The notes: generated by a model from the sequence alone, not told the origin. A DNA stretch of 64,000 nt from Planctomycetota bacterium (GCA_027622195.1 JAQBZO010000001.1:62001-126000), one strand, 5' to 3'; positions 1-7,601 are shown, counted from the first letter of the stretch. Made by a program: numbers and translations.

Positions 1-2
1 CG

Positions 3-764
3 GGTGGAATCGACCCGATGAGCGCCGATATGATCGAGAACATCGTGGAGTTCGCCGACACCACCGTGAGCGAGGTGATGACACCCCGCACCGAGGTGGA
101 AGGACTCGAATACACCGACGATCTCGCTGAAGTGCGCGCGTTTGTGACGACGGTGCCCCACTCGCGATTCCCCGTCTACGACGGATCTCTTGACCGCATC
201 ATTGGGGTCCTTCACATTCGCGATCTCGCCCCATTTCTTGGAACGAGCGGTCGTCCATTTCGAATGGTGGACATCCTTCGCCATCCTTTGCGCGTGCCTG
301 AAACAAAACGTGTGCGTGATCTCTTGCTCGACTTTCAAAAGTCAAAGGAACACCTTGCCATCGTGGTCGATGAGTTTGGTGGAACAGCGGGCCTCGCCAC
401 CATCGAAGATGTCCTCGAAGAACTCGTGGGAGAAATTGAAGGCGAACATGACCACGAGCGAGCCGAACCTGAGGTGATTCGCCAAGTTCGTCCCGGTGTG
501 TGGATTGTGCCTGGGCGCACGCGCGTCGATGTCGTCAATGAAACGACTGAACTTGAGATTCCAGAGGCAGCGGACTACGACACCGTGGCTGGTTTCGTGC
601 TCGACGCGACGGGGCGCATTCCTGTGGTCGGAGAGACACTCCACTTCGATGGGTTCTCGGTGGTCGTAAGGCAAGCCACGCCAAGCCGAATCGTTGAACT
701 GGAAGTCTTCGCGAAGGGGGCGATCCCTGCAACACCTGCATCATCCCCGTCGCCTTCCCGTTGA
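3..764 (+). CDS. CorC/HlyC-type CBS-domain protein, 5' truncated by window edge
   Basis: The C-terminal 253 residues of a hemolysin-C/CorC-like cytosolic protein; an internal ATG at 18 exists, but the frame is open to the window start and the sequence before it (GIDP) reads as ordinary protein, so the true start probably lies upstream. A paired CBS module follows, beginning at the diagnostic EVMTPR motif (about visible residue 25) and including the VVDEFGG...T segment that closes the second CBS repeat. From about residue 155 to 235 there is a CorC_HlyC transporter-associated domain (V-P-G-R-T-R...D-Y-D-T-V-A-G-F). Family members sit beside or fused to DUF21 membrane domains and are linked to Mg/Co efflux; whether a DUF21 region lies upstream cannot be seen. 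It converges on lptB with only 8 bp between the stops. Confidence 0.88.
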   Translation, partial: GGIDPMSADMIENIVEFADTTVSEVMTPRTEVEGLEYTDDLAEVRAFVTTVPHSRFPVYDGSLDRIIGVLHIRDLAPFLGTSGRPFRMVDILRHPLRVPETKRVRDLLLDFQKSKEHLAIVVDEFGGTAGLATIEDVLEELVGEIEGEHDHERAEPEVIRQVRPGVWIVPGRTRVDVVNETTELEIPEAADYDTVAGFVLDATGRIPVVGETLHFDGFSVVVRQATPSRIVELEVFAKGAIPATPASSPSPSR

Positions 765-772
765 ATCGCGAT

Positions 773-1507
773 TCAACCGAATTCGTCGCCTCGAAAAGTA
801 GAGGCGAGATACGCATCGCGAACGACTTCGTCGCGAATGAGATCTCGAGGGTTGCCATCGCGAAGATTGCGCCCTTCATGCAAGATGTACGCGCGGTCGC
901 AAATGCGCAGCGTCTGCTGAACATTGTGGTCGGTGACCAAGATGGCAATACCGCTATCCGCGAGTCTGCGAACCTCTTCCTGCAACTCTTCGACGGTGTG
1001 TGGATCCACTGCAGCGAATGGTTCGTCCAAGAGAATCAACTTCGGATTGGTGACGAGAGATCGTGCAATTTCGAGTCGTCGTCGCTCTCCTCCCGAGCAT
1101 GTTCGCGCGAGTTCTTGGCGCTTGTGTTCGAGTAAAAACTGTTTGAGGAGTTGATTGCATCGCTTCTGCTGCTGAGCCCGACTCATCGGTTGCGTTTCAA
1201 GGATCGCAAGGAGATTGTCCTCGCAGGTGAGTTTCTGAAACACGCTCGGCTCTTGGCAGAGGTATCCCATGCCCGCCCTCGCATGCTGATACATGGGTTG
1301 GAATGTCACATCCTCACCACCGAATCGAACCGAGCCCGCCTCGGGGCGGATCATCCCGACGACCATGCGAAAACTCGTCGTCTTTCCCGCTCCATTACGC
1401 CCGAGGAGTCCAACGATTTCGCCCGTATCCACATGAAACGAAACGCCGTCAACGACGCATCGTCCGTTGTAGGACTTGACCAATTTGTTCGCTTCCAACA
1501 ACGCCAT
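773..1507 (-). CDS. lptB: LPS export ABC transporter ATPase LptB
   Basis: A 244-residue ABC ATPase that would power lipopolysaccharide extraction from the inner membrane by the LptB2FGC complex. Walker A is GRNGAGKTT near residues 36-44, the ABC signature CSGGERRR near 138, Walker B LILLDEPFAAVDP follows, and the switch histidine is in VTDHN. The helical region carrying YLCQEPSVFQKLT and the NILAILE-like stretch is LptB-typical. An in-frame TTG at 1510 is possible, but ATG at 1507 lies exactly 6 nt after a TAGACT -10 box, so a leaderless start is preferred. LptF/G are not in this window; kdsC and an LptC/LptA-like gene lie 6 kb away. Confidence 0.93.
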   Translation of the reverse strand: MALLEANKLVKSYNGRCVVDGVSFHVDTGEIVGLLGRNGAGKTTSFRMVVGMIRPEAGSVRFGGEDVTFQPMYQHARAGMGYLCQEPSVFQKLTCEDNLLAILETQPMSRAQQQKRCNQLLKQFLLEHKRQELARTCSGGERRRLEIARSLVTNPKLILLDEPFAAVDPHTVEELQEEVRRLADSGIAILVTDHNVQQTLRICDRAYILHEGRNLRDGNPRDLIRDEVVRDAYLASTFRGDEFG

Positions 1508-1513
1508 CAACGG

Positions 1514-1519
1514 AGTCTA
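1514..1519 (-). promoter_or_regulatory. -10 box TAGACT of lptB (leaderless)
   Basis: TAGACT on the minus strand ends 6 nt before the lptB ATG. It lies in a perfect CTAGTCG-TG-CGACTAG inverted repeat (1518-1533) shared with the opposing promoter at 1530. Confidence 0.6.
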
Positions 1520-1529
1520 GTCGTGCGAC

Positions 1530-1535
1530 TAGTAT
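1530..1535 (+). promoter_or_regulatory. -10 box TAGTAT of PEGA lipoprotein gene (leaderless)
   Basis: TAGTAT ends 7 nt before the ATG at 1543. The two divergent start codons at this junction are only 35 bp apart, so any -35 element would overlap the opposite gene's start. Confidence 0.55.
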
Positions 1536-1542
1536 CCCTTTC

Positions 1543-2010
1543 ATGCAACCCCTTGGCCCGCATCATTCAGTCGCCCTTGTTGCGGTGGTCGGGTCCATCA
1601 CCACATTGTTCTGCGGAGGATGTGTCGAGCGCACCCTGCGTGTGACCTCTGATCCGCAGGGGGCGACTGTCCTTCTAAATCACCGTGAAGTAGGGACCAC
1701 GCCGTGCGAGGTTGAGTTTGTTCACTACGGCACATTCGATGTTGAGATTCGGCTGGATGGATACGACGCGTGGGTCGGACCGCGAGCCGTCGATGCTCCG
1801 ATGTGGGATGTTCCAGGTCCTGACCTCTTGGCACAGTTGCTGCCCACCCGCATTGAGTCGAAGGACGCATGGCACTTTGTCTTGGTCCAGACTGTGAAGG
1901 ATGAGCAGGGGGTGCGCATGCGTGCGAGCGAGCTTCGAGCACGTGTTGAGGCGCTCTGTCCGCCTCCGACTGCCGAGGGAGCAGTCGAACCAGCGGTTTT
2001 GGCTCCGTAA
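1543..2010 (+). CDS. PEGA-domain lipoprotein
   Basis: 155 residues. A hydrophobic signal of about 25 residues ends in a cysteine (FCGGC) suitable for lipid attachment, although the box is not a perfect LAGC. A PEGA-like domain follows directly (residues about 33-75): LRVTSDPQGATVLLNHREVGTTPCEVEF...YGTFDVEIRLDGYD, matching the usual beta-sandwich repeat found in surface proteins and sensor kinases. The rest (residues 80-155) is unassigned. The protein is probably anchored in an envelope membrane facing the periplasm. The specific function is unknown. It is transcribed divergently from lptB. Confidence 0.8.
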   Translation: MQPLGPHHSVALVAVVGSITTLFCGGCVERTLRVTSDPQGATVLLNHREVGTTPCEVEFVHYGTFDVEIRLDGYDAWVGPRAVDAPMWDVPGPDLLAQLLPTRIESKDAWHFVLVQTVKDEQGVRMRASELRARVEALCPPPTAEGAVEPAVLAP

Positions 2011-2075
2011 CCGGTGGGGGTTTGCCCAATTGCCGCCTCGTCCACAATCGCTGTTTATGAGCGCAACCATCTTTT

Positions 2076-2099
2076 TTGCAGTGATTTGCAACTTTTTTT
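2076..2099 (+). terminator. weak hairpin plus T7, possible terminator of PEGA gene
   Basis: TTGCA/TGCAA arms (5 bp) around a 6-nt loop are followed by a single C and seven T residues, 66 nt after the PEGA stop codon. The stem is short and AT-rich, so efficiency is doubtful. Confidence 0.35.
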
Positions 2100-2119
2100 C
2101 AGAAGTCGAGTATTCGATG

Positions 2120-2149
2120 TTGACGCGGTCGCGGCAGGCGCGATACTGT
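2120..2149 (+). promoter_or_regulatory. sigma70-type promoter for an ~80-nt transcript
   Basis: TTGACG at 2120-2125 is followed by GATACT (2142-2147, 16-nt spacer) overlapping TACTGT (2144-2149, 18-nt spacer). T-rich DNA lies just upstream. Predicted start about 2155. It is one of the best consensus promoters in the window and no start codon follows it closely. Confidence 0.55.
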
Positions 2150-2154
2150 CCCCC

Positions 2155-2235
2155 GTTCAAACTTCTTCGCGGTCCTTCACGGGACCCGAAAACCCGCGGT
2201 TCGGTCGTGTCGGAGCGATCGAACCGCGTTTTTTT
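2155..2235 (+). ncRNA. candidate small RNA or attenuator leader (two hairpins)
   Basis: In the 315-bp gap between the PEGA gene and the next reading frame, the stretch between a good promoter and a strong intrinsic terminator is about 81 nt long. It holds a small hairpin (GGTCC/GGACC, about 2171-2186) and then the terminator stem. No convincing ORF is inside. It could be a free-standing sRNA, or a leader whose terminator gates transcription of the 119-residue gene starting 90 nt downstream. No family is recognised. Confidence 0.4.
2195..2235 (+). terminator. intrinsic terminator
   Basis: Arms 2195-2207 and 2216-2228 pair as CGCGGTTCG-TCG with one mismatch (13 positions), with an 8-nt loop, followed directly by T7 (2229-2235). 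It is the clearest Rho-independent terminator in the window. Confidence 0.75.
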
Positions 2236-2325
2236 GTGAAGAGTTCATCAACGCCCGATAACACGCAATTGTGGAGTGATTGGGGTCGCGTTGCCGATGT
2301 TCCCAACTCAAGGGACAATACCCCC

Positions 2326-2685
2326 ATGCCGGACGCGAGCGTCTCAAGACCTGCGCCAATAACTACTGACATACAAAACCCGACGAAGCCCCTCGTCGAG
2401 TCGGTTCTTCGTTTGGCGGGTACGGCTCCGATCGACGCGGTTGCCAAGAATGATCCAGGGGTCATCCTCCTTCGGCAGTCCATGGCACTTCGCGACCAAT
2501 TGGCCTCGGCCATCCACGAACTCGAGCGCAAGGAGTCGGCGTCTGGTCGTCAAGACCCCATGCGACAGGTTCGGGGGCGCGGAAGCCTCGACCAAGCCCT
2601 CGCCGATGTCTCAGCCCTCGTTCGGTGTCTCGATGATGAGTTGCTCCGGCGACAGGCCGCAGCTCGTCGCGGCATGCCGTTCTAA
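2326..2685 (+). CDS. hypothetical protein, 119 aa
   Basis: The frame is open from 2014, but the upstream part crosses the terminator at 2195-2235 and looks non-coding. ATG 2326 is preferred because AGGGA (2311-2315) lies 10 nt before it. The product is soluble and rather helical: an N-terminal Pro/Thr-rich tail, then a segment LVESVLRLAGTAPIDAVAKND and a helical pair ending in repeated Arg/Ala. There is no signal peptide, no membrane segment and no recognisable domain. The stop codon interlocks with that of the convergent 101-aa gene in CTAA (2682-2685). Function unknown. Confidence 0.6.
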   Translation: MPDASVSRPAPITTDIQNPTKPLVESVLRLAGTAPIDAVAKNDPGVILLRQSMALRDQLASAIHELERKESASGRQDPMRQVRGRGSLDQALADVSALVRCLDDELLRRQAAARRGMPF

Positions 2686-2987
2686 GAGGCTCCCAGTTCG
2701 CGTCCAGATTCAACATCCAAGATTCGCACGGGGATCGTTTTGACCAACCGCATGATGTAGGGCCATGCGATGTCTTCGTCATCGATCGACATCAGAATCT
2801 GAGTCGGTTCGAGATCTGTGCTGGGCAATTCCATTGTCACGCCTGGGGCAAAAAGCTGATCGGATCCCACTGACTCTGGGTAGGTATTGATCGTCGCGAA
2901 CTGACTCAGCAATTCATCTCTGCGCCCGATGGGCGGCATCGACCCGTCGTCATTTCGATGTCGTGCAGAGATCGCAAACTGTCGCAT
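2682..2987 (-). CDS. hypothetical protein, 101 aa
   Basis: A small acidic soluble protein, last in a minus-strand operon (coiled-coil protein, acyltransferase, response regulator, this gene) with a 9-nt gap to the response regulator. The sequence includes a DDEDIAWPYIMRLVKTIPVRILDVESGREL segment that looks like a folded alpha/beta piece, but no family is recognised. Its position directly after a lone receiver domain could mean a partner or output role, which is inference from neighbourhood only. Confidence 0.6.
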   Translation of the reverse strand: MRQFAISARHRNDDGSMPPIGRRDELLSQFATINTYPESVGSDQLFAPGVTMELPSTDLEPTQILMSIDDEDIAWPYIMRLVKTIPVRILDVESGRELGAS

Positions 2988-2996
2988 GGAGGAAGG

Positions 2997-3404
2997 CTAC
3001 CTTGCCGTCGGAGTGGGCGGATCGGTCGTTGGGGAGATCACGCCACAGAGCGCCGCAAGAAGTCGCGAAAGAGCGACAGGTTTTTGGAGATAGCCACTCA
3101 CTCCTCGCAAGGTCGCATAGTCGCGGTGGCGTTGACCCTGATTCGCCGTGATCATGATGATGGGTGGTGGAGAGGGGGTAGCGTTGATCTCATCGACGAG
3201 GGCAAGCCCTGAAAAACTCGGCAGCATCATGTCGAGCACGATGGCATCCCACTTCTCGGTGTGCGCTGCATGGAGTGCTTCTGCGCCGTCCGTTCGACCG
3301 ACTCCAATCGCGCCGACTGACTCCAAGGCAAGCAGAATTCCTTGCAAGACATCTTCTTCATCATCCACGACCAAGACGCGTTTCCCAGCGAGTGGACTAG
3401 ACAT
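2997..3404 (-). CDS. stand-alone response regulator receiver protein
   Basis: 135 residues from ATG 3404; longer in-frame starts at 3431 and 3467 exist, but GGAAG 8 nt before 3404 and the immediate receiver beta-strand (KRVLVVDDEEDV) favour the short form, which overlaps the acyltransferase end by 8 nt. It has the acidic DD pair at the first strand, the phospho-acceptor Asp in IVLDMMLP, the Thr in IMITAN and the Lys in LQKPV. No DNA-binding or enzymatic output domain follows; only a short PTTDPPTPTAR tail. It would act by protein-protein contact, as CheY- or Spo0F-like proteins do. No histidine kinase is in the window. Confidence 0.88.
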   Translation of the reverse strand: MSSPLAGKRVLVVDDEEDVLQGILLALESVGAIGVGRTDGAEALHAAHTEKWDAIVLDMMLPSFSGLALVDEINATPSPPPIIMITANQGQRHRDYATLRGVSGYLQKPVALSRLLAALCGVISPTTDPPTPTAR

Positions 3405-4437
3405 GGGTCGCACTTCCGTTGGCAAGGACATTCGATCGATCAATGAATTCGTTCGCGCCCACTTCACTCATCCACGGAAGCGCGCGGAGTCGAGACTCGA
3501 TTCGAGGAGGAACTGGTTTTCCCTCGAGTTCGTGCTTCGGACGACTCTTCCATCTTCGATGAATCCAGAGGTATTGGTCGGGCGCGCCGCGGACACCCAT
3601 CTCGATGCCGTGGGTGAATCGAGCCGTGATCGCGAAGAGGGGATCCTCGTCGTTCGCCCAATCCTTCGGTTCAATGACATCGCTCACTTCAAGTCGATAG
3701 CGGAATCCATCCCCAACTCGAAATGCGCCTCCGACGATGATGGGGACCTCTTGTGTCATCGCGAGGAGCGCGATCGATTTGTACACGCTGGCGAATCGTC
3801 CAAAGAATGGAACGAACACGCCATCGCGTCCCGCATCCTGGTCGGCGATGAATGCGAGTCGACCTCCTTGGCGAAGGACGTCGACGGCGGCATCGCTCGC
3901 TCCAAACTTGGACAGGATTGAAAGTCCGCGCGCCTCGCGCACACCCACGATCCACTTGTCGAGATACGGGTTATCCACAGGACGCGCGAGTGCGGTCATC
4001 GGGAATCCGAGAAGGCTTAGCGCGAATCCGAGCAATTCCCAGTTGCCGCTGTGTCCCGTGACAAAGATGGCGGGACGACCCTCAAGCAAGATCTGAAGAG
4101 CTCGTTGAAACTTCGGATCGCCATCGGGAACCTCAACATGGCGATGCCAACTTCCAGGATGAATCAGTCGTGGTGTCTGAATCGTTTCCACCATGAACAT
4201 GCGAATCATGTGCCGAACGCTTCGCTCGGCGATCCGTCGCACCTCGGCGTCAGGCCACTCTGGATACGCCGCGCGAAGGTGGGTGATGGCGCGCTCGCGA
4301 TGGCGCGTGGACCAATTGAAAAAGACCGACCCGACGACATCCGCTGTGTGCAGATTCGCATTGATGGGAAAAGTGTGCAGGAAACCGTAGATGCCACGAA
4401 GGGCGGCGTACTGAGCGAAGTCGCGAACTCGGCTCAC
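3397..4437 (-). CDS. LpxL/HtrB-type lipid A acyltransferase
   Basis: 346 residues, the usual 300-350 for lysophospholipid-acyltransferase family members that add secondary acyl chains to Kdo-lipid A at the inner membrane. The catalytic HX4E motif is present as HSGNWE near residue 128. Downstream blocks typical of the family follow: GFPMTALARPVDNPYLDKWI, the IADQDAGRDGVFVPFFGR motif and a PDQYLWIHRRWK-type motif near the C-terminus. It overlaps the upstream coiled-coil gene by ATGA (4434-4437). Together with lptB, kdsC and kdsD it supports LPS synthesis. Acyl donor and exact position (LpxL versus LpxM) cannot be told. Confidence 0.87.
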   Translation of the reverse strand: MSRVRDFAQYAALRGIYGFLHTFPINANLHTADVVGSVFFNWSTRHRERAITHLRAAYPEWPDAEVRRIAERSVRHMIRMFMVETIQTPRLIHPGSWHRHVEVPDGDPKFQRALQILLEGRPAIFVTGHSGNWELLGFALSLLGFPMTALARPVDNPYLDKWIVGVREARGLSILSKFGASDAAVDVLRQGGRLAFIADQDAGRDGVFVPFFGRFASVYKSIALLAMTQEVPIIVGGAFRVGDGFRYRLEVSDVIEPKDWANDEDPLFAITARFTHGIEMGVRGAPDQYLWIHRRWKSRPKHELEGKPVPPRIESRLRALPWMSEVGANEFIDRSNVLANGSATHV

Positions 4438-5798
4438 CGATCCGATGCGCCTGTGAGCACCTGGAGGCGATTCCAGTTGAGAATTGGAATCTGCGCCTCG
4501 CTACCCGCTTGCATGAGTGATTCGTAACGCTCACGCACTTCTTCACGCGCGGCGAACGAAGCAAACTCAGCATCGGTCGCATCGAGTGCGGGTTGCGGAG
4601 CACGAGTTGGGCGAACGCCGATGACGACGAAGTCGACATCACCAGCGAGTCGATCGCCATCGACGATAGTGCCGTTCCAATCGATGATGCGCTGCTTCAC
4701 AAAGTCAGTCTCAGCTTGGCTCGGAGTGCCATCTCCATCCACATCGAACAGACCATGCACGATGAATCGATATTCGTGGTCGGGGCTATAAATGGCATTC
4801 GCGAGAATGTCGTTTCTGCTGACTGAGGCGCGCGGCTGGAGTCGTGTGACCCGTGCCTGAGAGGTCGTGTCGCCAACGCGAGTCACTTCGACGCTTGCCT
4901 TTCCAGCCGACTGGGATCCATTGGAATCCTGCCCGATCAGCGCGGCATCGGCATACAACTCAAAGGTCATGCCGGGACGCAATCGATCGCGGCGTCCAAG
5001 GTCGATGTACACCGTGCGTCCATCGGGAGAAACCTCGATCACGCGGGCATCAACCAATTCAGCGGCATCTTTGGCTCGAACGCGCGAGGCACTCACGACC
5101 GCTTGGAGTTCGCGTGTTTTCTCTTCGAGCGATGCACGGCGTTGATTCGCCTCATCGAGTTGTGTTTCGAGTTCAGCGCGACGAGCATCGAAGTCGGCGC
5201 GGAGGTCTCCCTCGTTGCGCGTGTAGCTGTCGCGGAGTTCTGACAATCCAGCTGAGAACTGTTCTGTGATGTCGGTGAACTTGGCAAGGTCAGCGCGGAT
5301 CTCTTCTGCGCCTCGCGTGAACGCTGCGCGTGCCTGCGCCAATTCGTCGCGTGCTGATTCCACTCCTGCTTGCGCTGTTTCAACATCAGCGGTCAACGCA
5401 GCGATTCGCTTATCGCGTGTCTCGACTGCAGTGCGAAGATCATTGAGCGTGCCCATCGCGGTTGCGGTTCCCGTGATCTTGAGCGCGGTGCGCATGTCGT
5501 CAATTCCCGCATCGGGATTGCTGGCGACGAAGGTGCCGATCTGTCCACGCTCGTCGGCGAGGAATCCGACGAGTGGAGATCCACCGGCCGCATTCTTGAG
5601 ACGGGCGACATCCGTTCGGCTCTTGACCGAAGCGGGGTACACCGAGTTGAGTTCATTCTCGCGCTCAGCCAATGTTCGCTCGAGCGCACCGTTGGCGTTG
5701 AACAACAACACAACGCCGACGATGAGGCCGACGGTGGTGATGACGAAAAGGATGAGGGACGCGATGAGTCCGGATCCGCCTGAGGATCGAATAGCCAT
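4434..5798 (-). CDS. membrane-anchored coiled-coil protein with possible BRCT-like C-terminus
   Basis: 454 residues. One N-terminal transmembrane helix (about residues 9-33) with few residues before it, then a long coiled coil (about 115-250, heptad-rich, repeated Glu/Arg/Ala/Leu). Next comes a small beta-rich module, ARVIEVSPDGRTVYIDLGRRDRLRPGMTFELYA (about 252-285), resembling the FlgT-C-like beta-barrel seen in periplasmic proteins. The region about 338-400 (YRFIVHGLFDVDGDG...TDFVKQRIIDWNGTIVDG...DVDFVVIG) has the order of a BRCT fold. The start at 5798 has GGAGA 6 nt upstream. First gene of a four-gene operon. Function unknown; a periplasmic scaffold is plausible. Confidence 0.75.
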   Translation of the reverse strand: MAIRSSGGSGLIASLILFVITTVGLIVGVVLLFNANGALERTLAERENELNSVYPASVKSRTDVARLKNAAGGSPLVGFLADERGQIGTFVASNPDAGIDDMRTALKITGTATAMGTLNDLRTAVETRDKRIAALTADVETAQAGVESARDELAQARAAFTRGAEEIRADLAKFTDITEQFSAGLSELRDSYTRNEGDLRADFDARRAELETQLDEANQRRASLEEKTRELQAVVSASRVRAKDAAELVDARVIEVSPDGRTVYIDLGRRDRLRPGMTFELYADAALIGQDSNGSQSAGKASVEVTRVGDTTSQARVTRLQPRASVSRNDILANAIYSPDHEYRFIVHGLFDVDGDGTPSQAETDFVKQRIIDWNGTIVDGDRLAGDVDFVVIGVRPTRAPQPALDATDAEFASFAAREEVRERYESLMQAGSEAQIPILNWNRLQVLTGASDR

Positions 5799-5899
5799 GA
5801 GTTCTCCGTGGGTAGACAGGTCAGTTTCCCCACTTTAGGCGTCCTCGTCAAGGCAGAGGCTGTGATGGGGGATGGAATCAGACTCGGTCGACCCCCGCC

Positions 5900-5928
5900 T
5901 TGCGCTCTCAGCGAATCTGTGAGATACT
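5900..5928 (+). promoter_or_regulatory. rpsT promoter TTGCGC-17-GATACT
   Basis: TTGCGC at 5900-5905 and GATACT at 5923-5928 with a 17-nt spacer; predicted start about 5935 gives a leader of about 29 nt carrying the AGAGGA ribosome-binding site. Confidence 0.6.
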
Positions 5929-5963
5929 TCCCAATTCTTCAGATTGACCCTAAAGAGGACCAC

Positions 5964-6242
5964 GTGCCCAATTCTCCATCAGCCGAAAAGCGAGTTCGTC
6001 AGAATGCCAAGCGCAACGCCTTGAACAATTGGCGCAAGCGTCAGGTGAAAGATCAGACCAAGACTTTCCTCCAGGCACTTCAGGACGGCGATCTTTCAGT
6101 TGCTGAACAGGAATTGCGCAAGGTGGCAGCTCTCCTCGACCGTTACGCGGTGACGAGCACCATGCATCGCAACACCGCTGCACGCCATAAGAGCCGACTC
6201 ACGATTCGGCTCAACAAGGCGCGCGCGGCAAAGGGTGCCTAA
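5964..6242 (+). CDS. rpsT: 30S ribosomal protein S20
   Basis: 92 residues starting at GTG; the longer upstream frame has no S20 homology and crosses the promoter. AGAGGA lies 4 nt before the GTG. The N-terminus (PNSPSAEKRVRQNAKRNALNNWRK) is the classic S20 opening that binds 16S rRNA, and the C-terminal helix RNTAARHKSRLTIRLNKA is also typical. Length matches the family (about 85-95). A CPBP protease gene begins 3 nt after the stop, probably as one transcript. Confidence 0.95.
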   Translation: MPNSPSAEKRVRQNAKRNALNNWRKRQVKDQTKTFLQALQDGDLSVAEQELRKVAALLDRYAVTSTMHRNTAARHKSRLTIRLNKARAAKGA

Positions 6243-6245
6243 TAC

Positions 6246-7073
6246 ATGGTGCGCCCAGGGCGCAAAAAATCGACGAAAGTTGCGCGGGCGACTACCGAGC
6301 GTTCACTTGCGAAGAGTGGCGATTCCTATTGGGAACTGTCCCTTGAGCCGATTCAAATCCTCGCGCTCGTTGCTCCAATCTGCATTGCCTATGAACTCAG
6401 CCTTGCGCTTTTCTTACGCAATGACGCGGGCGGAGTGATCACGAACCGCGCGCATGAAGGGATTCTTCGGGTTTTCTCTGCGCTCGGTGTGGATGGAACT
6501 CAAGTTGGACTTCCTGCTCTTTCCATTCCCGCAGTTGGCGTGGTACTGGTCCTCGTGTTGTGGCAAGTGATCGCGCGCAAGCCTTGGACGATTCGTATGC
6601 CCGTCGTGGCCGGTATGGCGCTCGAGAGTTTTCTTGCGGCGATTCCGTTGTATGTCGCCGGAATGGCGATCGGACTGGCGATGGCTGCGTCGGTGCACGC
6701 GTCTGAATCCGCGAACTCGGTTCCCCTCATCGGTCGCATCGGGATCGCACTGGGCGCTGGTTTGTACGAAGAGTTGCTCTTTCGCCTCGCCCTCGTCTCG
6801 TTGCTTCACGCGCTCCTCAAGGATGCCTGTGGTTTGAAGGATGCCCTCTCCACATGGGGAGCAGTGGTCATCGCTGCGATCGCCTTCACGATCTACCACC
6901 CACTCGCTGGAGTCAACGGAGCGATTGATGGTCGAAGGATGCTCTTCTTGTTCATCGCTGGATTGTGGTTCGGCGCACTCTTCGTCACCCGCGGATTTGG
7001 CATCGCGGTCGGCGCTCACGCGGTGTATGACATTCTCGCCGTGGCGGCAGTCGCGAACAGTCAAAGCGCGTAA
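6246..7073 (+). CDS. CPBP-family intramembrane metalloprotease
   Basis: 275 residues with about six to seven hydrophobic segments. The three signature motifs of the ABI/CPBP (Rce1-like) family are visible: EELLFR (E175, E176, R180), a histidine in FTIYH (H218), and HAVYD (H258, D262). Bacterial members are integral-membrane glutamic/metallo-endopeptidases of mostly unknown substrate. A basic N-terminal tail (RPGRKKSTKVARATT) probably remains cytosolic. It follows rpsT by 3 nt; kdsC then starts 24 nt later with its own -10 box. Confidence 0.85.
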   Translation: MVRPGRKKSTKVARATTERSLAKSGDSYWELSLEPIQILALVAPICIAYELSLALFLRNDAGGVITNRAHEGILRVFSALGVDGTQVGLPALSIPAVGVVLVLVLWQVIARKPWTIRMPVVAGMALESFLAAIPLYVAGMAIGLAMAASVHASESANSVPLIGRIGIALGAGLYEELLFRLALVSLLHALLKDACGLKDALSTWGAVVIAAIAFTIYHPLAGVNGAIDGRRMLFLFIAGLWFGALFVTRGFGIAVGAHAVYDILAVAAVANSQSA

Positions 7074-7085
7074 GACGCGTGGTCG

Positions 7086-7091
7086 TACACT
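7086..7091 (+). promoter_or_regulatory. -10 box TACACT of kdsC (leaderless)
   Basis: TACACT ends 6 nt before the kdsC ATG, in the 24-nt gap after the CPBP gene. Confidence 0.55.
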
Positions 7092-7097
7092 GACCGC

Positions 7098-7601
7098 ATG
7101 GACCTTGATGGAGCCTCTCTTTCTGCAGTGAAGTTGATCGTGATGGATGTCGACGGCGTCTTGACGGACGTGTCCATTTTTCTCGATTCGGCGGGAAGCG
7201 AGTACAAGCAATTCAATGCCAAAGATGGGCTGGGATTGTCCCGTTGGCGTGACGCAGGCGGACTGACAGCGATCATCACAGGGCGATCGAGTTTGGTGGT
7301 CGAGGCGCGCGCGCGCGAGTTGCGCATTGATCGACTCGTCCAACGCAGTCGCGACAAGGGGGCTGACCTCCGAGCGGTGTGCGAATCATTGAATGTTCGA
7401 CTCGAAGACACGGTCATGGTTGGCGATGATCTTCCCGATCTTCCCGCCTTCGCGTTGTGTGGACTCTCGATTGCCGTTGCGGACGCTGTGGACGAAGTCC
7501 GTGCTGCCGCGAAGTGGGTCACCCAAGCTCGCGGAGGCCACGGCGCACTTCGCGAAGTCACTGATCGTTTGTTGAAAGCGCGTGGAGCGCAACTCCCATG
7601 A
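7098..7601 (+). CDS. kdsC: 3-deoxy-D-manno-octulosonate 8-phosphate phosphatase
   Basis: 167 residues, HAD superfamily type C0 (no cap), the usual KdsC size. It removes the phosphate from Kdo-8-phosphate in the Kdo branch of LPS synthesis. DVDGVLTD (D17, D19) holds the nucleophile and acid/base aspartates; FNAKDGLGLSRWRDAGGLTAIITGRSS is a near-diagnostic KdsC block with the Thr of motif II; the lysine lies in RSRDKGADL and the metal-binding acids in VGDDLPDLPAF. It overlaps the following LptC/LptA-like gene by ATGA (7598-7601), so Kdo synthesis and LPS transport are translationally coupled. Confidence 0.93.
   Translation: MDLDGASLSAVKLIVMDVDGVLTDVSIFLDSAGSEYKQFNAKDGLGLSRWRDAGGLTAIITGRSSLVVEARARELRIDRLVQRSRDKGADLRAVCESLNVRLEDTVMVGDDLPDLPAFALCGLSIAVADAVDEVRAAAKWVTQARGGHGALREVTDRLLKARGAQLP

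Noticed and set aside
2014-2325. N-terminal extension of the 119-residue hypothetical protein
   Set aside because: It would read through a strong terminator and a promoter; the sequence looks non-coding.
5808-5963. N-terminal extension of S20 in the same frame
   Set aside because: It spans the rpsT promoter, and S20 homology starts at GTG 5964 with a ribosome-binding site before it.
6340-6360. tRNA T-arm-like string (GATTCAAATCC) inside the CPBP gene
   Set aside because: No matching acceptor or anticodon stems; it lies in a real coding frame. No tRNA was found in the window.
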